64,000 nucleotides of DNA from positions 3,312,441 through 3,376,440 of the forward strand of contig BCKC01000001.1 of NCBI GenBank assembly GCA_001600455.1, written 5' to 3'. The DNA is from Endocalyx cinctus. Its lineage: Eukaryota > Ascomycota > Sordariomycetes > Amphisphaeriales > Apiosporaceae. The notes beneath the pieces are model-generated. The model searched no databases. It saw nothing but the letters and a program-made list of their open reading frames with translations, and was not told where the DNA came from. Of this stretch, positions 1-10,092 are shown piece after piece (the stretch's first letter is position 1; each line of letters begins with the position of its first letter). The translations under genes and the position numbers were made by a program.

Positions 1-420
1 TTTTCCCATTGCTGATATGTATGAGAAGAGTTTTCCTTCAAACCAAGATTCGACGATATCATCATACATTTTCTAATATGAGTCAAGTTAGCTTTTTTGG
101 GGGCTTACGTAAACGTATAGCTGGTTGGTTATACGTATGGATATGCAACTCTTTTAATAGGTTCCCAAAAAGAGAAAGCAAGTGTTTCGTACCAACTATT
201 CAAGTTGTGTTCTGTCCCAGTAATTGTCAATGTGGATCAACCCATCATGACTTAGTATACAAGTATTGATAATTTCTGGGATATATCATGTCCCGCTGTC
301 CTGTCCCGAACGAATTCTCTAGTCGCGGAGTTGGAGGGGGCATCTAGCGGGGCCCCCTTATAATTTACGTGGGGAACATGAGTTTTGTTCGTAATGCATT
401 TATGGGGATATATGGAGAAT

Positions 421-471
421 GGGGAGGGAAGGGGGGGAGGTAAAGGGGGGGAAGGGGAGGGGGGGGGGGGG
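421..471. repeat. G-rich tract
   Basis: About 50 bases made almost entirely of G with single A or T interruptions, including one run of about 12 G. It contains more than four G-runs of at least three bases, so the + strand fits the simple G-quadruplex pattern. It lies in non-coding sequence. Confidence 0.8.
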
Positions 472-1781
472 TAAGGTTTAGAGGCCTCACGCCGTATACT
501 AAGGATAGGATAGTATTGTGGAGAGTTAGTCAGTAATGCCTAAAACTCACGAGTCGTAGGAGTTCTTAGAATTGTTCATAGTATCTATATGGATATGTAT
601 GTAAATTCGCAGAAGGGACGTGGACTCCTTATTGGGAGTTAACGGAACTTCTTTTCATCTATCACTTTAACGAACCCATATATTTTACCAGGTTCGGTAC
701 CGAATATCTGCATGACGATAATTCTCGATCGTTCCTGTCGAACTGCGCTACACTTAGACATTAAGTACTCCAACGCTTTATTTAATCATGATTTTTCTTT
801 TTTTGAATTTGAATTTGGATTTGGATTTGGAGCGTGGGTTTCGTGGGTAAACTCTGTACCGGAACCCCCGCTTATCTCCCCCCCCACGTACTCAGGTATT
901 GTTATTGTATGGATGTAGGTTAACTCGCATCTTCATTTACTCCCGATGACGATCCATTCTCTCCAATTCCTACAAACATAATAAAGAAGAAATCCATATC
1001 GTGCAGATACCAGACGATCTCTGCCGTGTAACACATCTCTGCCAGTCATTCAGCCGCTAAGCAAATTGACTGTAACATTGCTTGTATCTTTTTTTTTTTC
1101 AACTCATGTACGGTCCTCCAATTCTAGAATTCTAACGTGAGTAAGAAGCACCAAGTAGCAGCCGGAAAATAAACAAATTCTAATATATTAAAAAGCAGCT
1201 TGTTCGCGAGTACGGAGTAGTTATTAGTCAAGCGATCTTTTGTTATACCGGACATTTCCGTTAGTCGCATTCCAAGTTTCAAGGTGAAATCAAAAGGGGG
1301 AAAAAACGGATATAACTAGATAGAAAATGACAAAAAAAGTGCATGGATCTTCAAGCAGTGTCAAGGTGCACACTTAACCTTTCATGATAAAATTCATTAG
1401 TATAAGTAAGTAGTTCATAGGAAATACGATCGATGATGAAGGTATATGCGTACTGTAATAAACTATCCATCTACAAGTACTATTGAAAACTACTTCTAAT
1501 TCCCGGTTTTTACCGTCAATTTATCTTTCTTACGGGCCCCTTATGCATATGTCCCCTTCTGTCCACAGACCGTGGTCGCCTTTTTTGCATCCTGCAGGTG
1601 ATCCGGTTTTGTTTGATGAACGGTCTCGGGGCAATGTCCGATCGTCGCATACGCGGCAATGGAAAAAAATAAAAAATAAAATAAAATAAAATCCACCCTT
1701 TAGAATCTTCAATTATTCGCTTCGGCAAGACGGCCAAATACAAAATAAAAATAATGAGGAGGCCACCTCGTTATCTTTTCT

Positions 1782-1808
1782 TTGATTGATTGATTGATTG
1801 ATTGATTT
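1782..1808. repeat. (TTGA)n microsatellite
   Basis: Six to seven uninterrupted copies of TTGA in a non-coding stretch. Confidence 0.9.
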
Positions 1809-3620
1809 AGATACCGGTTTTGTTTCTCTATTCTTCCATTGCCCGATTACCGATTATCTCACGGGATATTTGCCAAAACTCCGATAGAACATATTGATGA
1901 TCTTTTGATTTCTGACTGTAGCAGAATTGATCAAGATACCTCGGTATTTCCCTTTTTCATACACAAGATGCGCACATAGAAAAGTAGATGTACTTTGTTC
2001 ATACCTTAGACAATTGGATTTGAGCCTCTCAAGCTTTTAACCAAAACTGCTCACGAGACCAAACATGATTTTTTTTTTCTTTCCTTTTTTTTTTCGGGTA
2101 GTGCTTTAACGCTCTTACACTAGTGTAATAAAAATATCGATGTTTTTTTTCGGATCGATCGCTTTATACCTCCCATGGCGTAGCGTAGGACGAAATTGGT
2201 CTCTGACAATCCATATTTTTCAATCCTGATTTTCAATTGGGCATATGACTAGTACAAAATAAGATCAGTCCAGGTGAGTGGCGGTCTAACGGAATAGTCA
2301 TGTTCTTCTACATTCTTTGTCGTGACTGGCTAGGACCCTCCCAGGTGAAGGATGTTGTAAGAGTCGTTAGTTAAAATCGGCTTGCCTAGAAATTCTTTGA
2401 TTGGCCTCTCCGCAAAACCCTCTACGTTTTTTTACGGGGGTTGAATCTACTGTACCATCCATTGTTTTGCCAATGCGAACTACTGCAATTATGCTTGGAG
2501 CCTCCACCGTAATGAATCCGGAGAATGGGGGAACGGAAGGAAAAGTGAGTGGGAAAAGATATTACAACACGAGCATACCCCAGAGTCTCATCGATGATCT
2601 GCTATTATGTATGTACTATGTATATGTAAATACATTATCCTGGAATATGTACATAGTCTGATAGTATATCAGGAGTTACGGAGTAATCATCCAGGACAGG
2701 ATAGCCTCTTACTATACTTTTTTCATACAGGGTTCGTCTGGGTCACAAGCATGACAAGGCTATCGTCTTACTTACACTTTGCCTCAAGTAGGCGCATGTG
2801 ACGGCCACGAAGACTTTTTACAGCTTTCTTAGTGGAGGTCCCCCACCAACTAGGAATGCCATGTTTAGTTCTTGTATCGAATAGAAACTTGAGCAGGTAA
2901 TCCCAAGATTTTTGTATTTATTCTATTTTATTTTATTATTTTTATGGGGAAATCTAGTTTCCCAATTTTGTCATAGTTTACTTTAGATACGTCAGGTTCT
3001 CGCAGAAATCGATTGCGTACTATGTATATCTTATAATAATATTAATCAATCCTACTGTGTGTACTTTGTATATCTCTGTGCGTGTGGGTGTGCGTGCGTG
3101 GATGCTGGTAGCTCCATTAGGAATCTGGTGGACCCCATGGTTCCTGAAAAGGGCAGCTCTACGAATATATTCCGTATTGTATTTTACTACGTAGTATGTA
3201 ACTTGTAGAAGAAATATAACAACCGCTAATCCCCACCATACCCGCCTCCACAGACCCGTCCTTCTATTATCCATTTTATTCTTTTTTTTGTGCGTGCTAA
3301 CAGAACTTACGAACTTTCTCCTATGTTGTCATCGAATGCTCAAAACTTCATCGAACGCGCGGTGTGGAAGCTTGAGCTCTGTTGGGATTACGGTCAGGCG
3401 GAAAACGAAGGCTTATTCACCGAGCTCACCTTGTCGCCCTGGCTCTTGAGCTGCCCTGGAGAGGAACTACTTCGGGGTTATAACACCAAAACTCGTCGAC
3501 ACATTTGACATTGGTATCAATTGAGTTGGAGAAATATACTGGATTACTTTTCTTTTTGACTGGAGCTTTCAAATTTTGACGTTCGCGCAAGAAAAAGAAA
3601 AAGAAAAAAAAACTTACACG

Positions 3621-6376
3621 ATGCCGGAAGAACCGAGCTCGGTCCGCTCGCCCGAGCCAAACGCAGCAGAAGACTCGGTAAACTCACAGACAGCTGTGGC
3701 AGCTCAGGTCCAATCGCCGTCGTCGCAATCGCCGCCGACATCGACAAAACAAGATTCTTCGGACAGCAATAAAAAACGACCTGCCTCGGGTTCAGAACCC
3801 GAAGGAACGAGCAAAGTTACGAAAAGACGAGCCGCTCGTGCGTGCGTTTCCTGTCGCGCGCGCAAAGTTAGATGCGACGTTGTCGAAGGCGCCCCCTGCG
3901 GTAACTGTAGATGGGACAACGTTGAATGTATCGTGCAGGAAAGTCGTCGCAGAAAGTATGTCATACAATATTTTATTTATCATACTCACAATTCCAAGTC
4001 TCGTGTCCTCAATTGTTTGGAATGTCTATCTATCCGCCGCTTTGTCCCTTTTTTTTTTCATATGATTCAATATCTTTTTTTTTTTCTTACTGGCCAATTA
4101 TACTTTTCCGTGATTTATTCTCCAATTCTCCAATTGGTTTTACATAAATCAAGTTCGCACTTTTCTTTTTCTGTCTTTGGCACTTTTGCCTTTTCTGGGC
4201 GCTTACTGACACCCTGGCTCTTTTTTCTCTCTCTTGTTGTAGGAAGAATCTTCTTAACGCAAAGTCTTCTACCCCACACGCTACCGAGGCACAATTAAAG
4301 GCGAAGAGTAACACTCCTGTTAACATCGCCTCCGCCGCAACTGGTCCGATACGACGTGCTAGCGAAGTATCCCAAACCTCCACTATTGGCAATGACGCAA
4401 CAGATAGCGGCTCAATTCCGCAGAGCGGTGCTGATGGTCACGTTCCTCATCTTTTGTGTAAGTGTTAAAATATTTTCATCATGTGTCTGTGGATCCTCGC
4501 ACACTTCTTTGAATCTTCACATGTCAAACCTAACCCACCAATTCATCCCGCACTCTCCAAGCTTCCCCATTGCCCCAGTTCTCCTCGACATCTCATCGAC
4601 TTGGCGTACTGCCTTAGTGAAACAATGCCATGAACTATATCCACGTGATTAATAGTAGGTTGACTAACGCATGTGCTTAGACCAACGATCTGGGCTAAAA
4701 GCCAATGCCCTATTGCTTTCAACACTCCAAGCCAGTAACAATGGGTCGAGATATCCTAGCATTTGGCCCAATCTACACAAGGGTCAAAATGTAAGTCCGA
4801 ATGTAGGTAGCGAGGCTTCAAAAACGGCTCAGTATTTGAATACGCTTGAGGAACCAGACGTGTCTTCACAATTGCCACCATTTATCCGTCCGCTTCCGGA
4901 TAAGATCGCGTCGGAGGATGTTAGCTACCTCTTCGCCAAGGGAGCTCTCACGCTCCCCAGCCTCAACCTCCAGAATGCTCTATTGCGAGCATACGTCGAA
5001 TACGTTCATCCCTATATGCCACTCATCGAACTGCACGACTTCTTAAGTATCGTCAACGCAAGGGATGGACTGTACGGCCAAATTAGCTTGTTTTTATACC
5101 AGTCCATCATGTTCGCGGCCACCGCTTACGTCGATGCGAAATACTTGAAGGAAGCCGGGTTTGCTACCAGAAAAGCAGCTCGGAGAGTATTCTTTTACAA
5201 GGCCAGGGTGAGCGACACAATGTACTTATGACATTCTTTAGAAACTAACGAGTCTAGCTTCTATACGACTTCGATTACGAAAGTGATCGTCTCATCCTCG
5301 TCCAAGCCTTGCTCCTTATGACGTACTGGTACGAGACGCCGGATGACCAGAAGGACACCTGGCATTGGATGGGAGTCGCTATCTCGCTGGCGCACACTAT
5401 CGGTTTACATAGAAATCCAGCCAACACGAGCATCGCGCCGCAAAAGCAGAAGTTATGGAAACGAATCTGGTGGTCTTGTTTCATGCGTGATAGATTAGTT
5501 GCTCTCGGTATGCGACGCCCAACCCGGATAAAGGATGAGGACTTCGATGTCCCTATGTTAGAAGAGAGGGATTTCGAAATCGCCCCACTATCAGACGACG
5601 TGCGGGTAATAGGGCCCGAGTGCACACTGATGCGAGACGTTGCCATGCAGCAGGAGCTTGCTCAGATGTGTATTGCTAAGGCAAAGCTCTGCCTCTGTAT
5701 CAGCCACATGCTCAAAGCGCAGTATTCTGTTCTCATACGAGACAAGTCTAAACCGGAAAATACCACGAATAGCACGATGATGCTGTTTCCGAATAAGCAA
5801 CTCGACAATATGGAGAACGTCAACCACTGCGACCGAGAACTGACTTCTTGGGCGAAGTCTTTGCCAGGCTGCTGCCAGTATCGGCCCCTGTCGCTCCTAG
5901 ATGTCCAGAATGGCTATTCACCTATCGCCGTCCAGCGGAACCTCCTACATATGGTCTACTACACTACGATTTCGGCCCTCCACCGACCACAATTTCTACC
6001 ATCGTCGCCTATGCAGGCGCCGCAGACATCGATCCAAGCTCAGGAAATATCGCGTATGCGGGTGCGCCAGTCAGCGATGCAGATTACTCGTATGGTGACC
6101 GAACTACATACCTTGAAGCTCGAGAAATATCTTCCTACCACAGGCGTCACCGTCATCCTACCGGCCATGATCATCCACCTCCTCGAGATGAAGAGTCCCG
6201 ATCCTAGTGCGCGCGAAATGGCGGTCCGATGCTTTAGACAGTGCATGAAGGTCATGGAAAAGCTGCGCGATATATATGCGGCGGCCGATTACGCCGTTGC
6301 ATTCCTGGAGGCGGCACTCCGCAAGGCCGCGATTGATGTTCATGCCGCGCAACAGCAGCAACAGCAGCAGCAGCAA

Positions 6377-6411
<35 letters not shown>

Positions 6412-7075
6412 ACAACAACAGCAACAGCAACATCTCGGATTCGGTGGCATGTCTGGCCACGGTAATAACGTTAACAGCAACATGAACCCCGCAAACGAAA
6501 TCAAAACGGCTATCATATCTTCCTTCCCCACTACAACGAGCGGTGTCCGATTGGGCGACATGACCACGCCTCCTCCGGACAACAACATCTCCTACACCCC
6601 CGCCACGATCAGCCAAGGTCACGAAACCGACTTCTTCGCCTCGCCGGCGGCCAACCCGTTCATCCCCGCGCAGCTAGCCGGCCCGCCCTACGGTGCCGTG
6701 ACGGCGCACTCGCCCCCGCACACGGAACGCGACGTGATGACGCCCAGCGCCAGCGGATCTTCCTCCGACGGCGGCCTGGCCGCTCCCCCGGACCTCGACG
6801 TCGACTTCGAGGCCATGGATCATCAGGACGACTTCAACTGGAACGCGCTTACGGGTACCAACATCGACTTCGACCAGTGGCTTCACCTCGACGGCGCGGG
6901 CGGAAACGAGGGTGGTGGCGGCGGCAGCGGTTTGAAGGGTGACGGTCTTGTTACCATGAGCGAGATCGAACTCGAGAGCGATCCCTGCGCGACGGCCAAT
7001 TTTGATCTGAGCATGCTAGAGACCAGCGCTCCTAGCGTGATGGCGGCGGGTGCCGAGGGGGTGGTTATTTCCTGA
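3621..7075 (+). CDS. ctf1: Zn2Cys6 transcription factor, cutinase transcription factor 1 / FarA-FarB type
   Basis: Nuclear DNA-binding regulator. Exons 3621-3955, 4243-4457, 4681-5207 and 5258-7075 join in frame to give 964 residues. The zinc cluster is at residues 75-103 (Cys75, 78, 85, 93, 96, 103) within a block around AARACVSCRARKVRCD that I recognise from the CTF1/FarA family, which controls fatty-acid catabolism and cutinase genes. The first intron falls just after the cluster, at the RRK codons. A fungal-specific TF domain (PF04082 type) fills the middle, including WYETPDDQKDTWHWMGVAIS and the HTIGLHR motif. It is followed by a 27-Gln tract and an acidic, Gly/Ser/Pro-rich C-terminus that could activate transcription. 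The start chosen is the first ATG, after an A-rich leader; the frame stays open upstream without another ATG. Introns 1 and 2 (287 and 223 nt) are long for fungi. CTF1-alpha versus -beta cannot be told apart by eye. Confidence 0.9.
6350..6430 (+). repeat. CAG/CAA tract encoding 27 glutamines
   Basis: Twenty-seven consecutive CAG or CAA codons inside the last exon of the Zn2Cys6 gene. The two codons are mixed: mostly CAG in the first two thirds, then a run of six CAA. Replication slippage and length polymorphism between strains are likely. The tract lies between the fungal-specific TF domain and the C-terminal activation-like region. Confidence 0.95.
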
Positions 7076-10000
7076 TTTCTCTTTTTTCTCCATTACTCTT
7101 ATTTTTTCTTCCCTCTAGATCTTCTTGCTTTTCTCTTTTGATAAAAAGAGAGATATGATTCTCGTTATGAAACGTTATGTCTTACTTGTTTCCGAGACGG
7201 ATCATCAGGATGTTTCGGGTATATACGACTGTTTTCGAGGAGTTTTCTTCTGATGATGACTTTTTCCTCTTTCCTGATGATTTATATTTTCCTCTTTTTC
7301 TTTATTTATTCTCTATATAATATACCCCGAGAGTTGAGATGACGTATCCCGAGAACTCCGAGTGCGAATGAAGCTTGTGGAAGGTTGGAGAAAGAGGAGG
7401 GGGAGGTTGGGGACGAATGAATGACGAAAAGTTTTCATTGCGTATATTTTTATTCTCTTATCTTCTTTTTCTACATATAGATAGACTTGGGATAATCGCG
7501 AGATGATCACGAATGAATATTATATCATTTATCTATTAACCCGAAATGGACGAGAAACGTTCATGTTCTTCGTTTGTGTCTTAGATGACTTCCCACATGC
7601 CAACCTTCACCCTTGCCCATCGATATATCGGAATCCTCCACGTCTGAGCTGTGGTTGGATAAGTCCATCGTTACCATACTACCGAGACCGAAGTCCTTAG
7701 ATCAGTTATAGAGTGCGGATCGAGACCGAACCTCAGATGAGGATGTCATAGACTCAGGAGATTTACAGTTCACTCTCGGACGCTATCTTATTTTATTCCG
7801 GATAGAGGGACGAACGGTCTCTGGTTCATCTTCACCAGCTCCAGGTAAGACAGGAATGCGCCCGCCTTAAAAACGAACTAACGGGCGTCGCTCGGGTGAC
7901 CGAGGGGAATTGATTCACTTTACCCCGCGTCAATACGTCGATACTATTTGATTTTTGCTTTTCCTACCGAGATAATAGCAGGTTGGGAGATGGAGTTCGG
8001 AGGTTATAGAAAAGTAGTGAGCAAACTATTGACCCTAACGTGTGAACGAGGCGAACTAGTATACAACGCGAGTGGATTATCATCACGTCTATTGGTTTTT
8101 TTTTTCCCCTTCCTGTCTTCTTCTTTTCTTGTTTGCCCCTCATGTAGTATACACTATCTTTTTTTTCTCTCTCACCCTCTCTTATACTTACTTCTTTTGG
8201 TTGTGCATTGTTTTGATAATGGTAAACGTATCTCCTATCTCGTCAACTCGGTCCCAAGGCTGGTCTCTGCATGGCAACCAAAAGCTTGGTTCGCGTGGAC
8301 GTGCGTAGATTTGTATACAGGGGACGTAGGGCAATCTTGCATGCTGGGTAAGGCGTGTCGATGATGCGCAGGTCCCTTGCCGTTTATACTTGTACCATAT
8401 AAACACTGCTACCCGAGGTACTTTTTACTACTACATAGTAAACATAGTAAACGACGCTGACACGTTATCGTATCCCGCTTCTCTGTTACTTCTATGCTAT
8501 TGTGCCTTAACGCGTAGTGTAAACAATAGTTCAATCAGTTCAAGTTTAGTCGTTTTCAAGAGGAAGATTGAAACATGTCAAGATCTACTACTATATAATA
8601 AATAATATACTACTCTTTCAAGGCAAAGTGGATCAAAAGTCAAGAAATAAAAAATGAAAAGATGTCGAGAATAAATTATTTTAATAAAATAGTGCTTGTC
8701 TTAGTATTCATTAGTTACTCAATACCCCTGGATAGCTCCCCTAATAAAAGATGGTGACGGACAGAAAGCGGATAAACTATTCGAGGTTGTTTCCAATGAC
8801 AACCAGAAATGCCCTGTAAAAAAAGAAGCTTACGGGTACAGGGGATTAATTAACTTATCTTATTAACCCATGTCAACCGATATTTTGAAATAGAAAGAAA
8901 AAATAAATATACCCAGCCAGCCCAGCATAGTGTCACAACACATGCATGAACTTTTCTTTAATTATCCATCCATGCCGCCATCCTTTTCTCTTTCTTTTTC
9001 TATTACCTCTGTTTCTTATTTGTTAGCGTCGTCCGATCTTCCTATTGTCCGCCTGTCAGAGTGAGGACAGTGAGGGTGGAGATAAACGAGAGAATTAGGG
9101 AAAGAAAAATTAAAAAAATAAGATCCAATGTTGTGACAGATGGTTGGATTAAGAGGAGGATCTCGTTTTGAAACATCTCAATTAACTATTCTCTTCTTAA
9201 TTGAATGTTGAAACTCGTCCATTTTCTTCTTACTCCTACTTCCTCATATTGACTCACAACACCAAGAATCAGACAACTTTCGGTAGTTTTCTTCTTCTTC
9301 ACTTCTTCTTGTGCCATTACTTCTTTTTACGGCCTTTTCTTCTTCCTCTTTTTTTTTTTTTTTTTTTTTCAATAGTTTTATTATTGTCATTGTGACTAAC
9401 AGTATTCATTCTTTTTAATCATATTTTAAGGACTTTAGACATCCTTTCAAGTAATGCTAGGTCCTTAATTATGCAACTTACTGTTGTACACCTGTGATAA
9501 TCCACAATCCTTTAATCCGTTGGCGCAAACCTGTCGCACACGTCATACTCATACCCTCTTTTTTTTTTCTCTTCTTTTTTTTTATCCTAAATTTATCGAC
9601 TTCGTCTTACCTGCACCTTCTCACCGCAAATTGGGAATTACCACGAAGCAGTGTGGCTACTTCGTTTCGTACCTGACCTGTCCTCAAACCTTGTACAGAC
9701 TACATCCACGACAGCCGAGCTCTTTCTCTACATCACCGCTCAATTTCTAGAACCGCGAAATTCGACCCGGTCTTCATTGTCTTCTTTTCCATCTCGCAGC
9801 GTCCACGACAATCATGAGTCAGTAGAAAAACTTTTTAGTCTAACTAAAAAGTCTAGGGGAAATGACAGATAATAAATGGTATACCTCAGCCATCGATTTT
9901 TCGTCATGGGTCGCTTGTAGCTGTAGATCAAAAACAACTCGCCTTTAAAACTTCTTCCTTCTCTAGAGCGAAATGCCCTATCGGATGAAGTCGATGTAAA

Positions 10001-10092
10001 GAGAGACATAAAAAAAAAAAAAAAAAAGACAATCCCGGTCAGTCGGTCAACTAACAAGTAGCACGAATAAAAAAAAAAAAAGCACCTACACA
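7076..10092. other. Intergenic region, no gene seen
   Basis: No supported gene. T-rich runs occur at about 8098-8107, 9350-9370 and 9560-9582. The longest open frame (7948-8364) has no recognisable motif. The final ~600 bases contain C/T-rich blocks and two A runs close to the next start codon, and probably form the promoter and leader of the KAR9-like gene. Confidence 0.6.
10069..10081 (+). promoter_or_regulatory. Poly(A) tract in the 5' leader of the KAR9-like gene
   Basis: Thirteen A ending 11 bases before the ATG at 10093. Another A run lies about 45 bases further upstream (around 10010-10027). Comparable tracts precede the starts of several other genes here. In yeasts, A-rich leaders can bind poly(A)-binding protein, and dA:dT tracts exclude nucleosomes; which applies here is not known. 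Confidence 0.35.

Larger units (their letters stand above)
1..3620. other. Gene-free 5' region
   Basis: No open frame longer than about 90 codons and no recognisable protein. The stretch is A/T-rich, with a G-rich block near 421-471, a TTGA microsatellite near 1782-1808, several T runs (around 1089, 2068, 2087) and a TG-rich patch around 3058-3105. The last few hundred bases, including the pyrimidine/purine-rich sequence around 3545-3620, are presumably the promoter and 5' leader of the Zn2Cys6 gene that starts at 3621. Confidence 0.6.
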
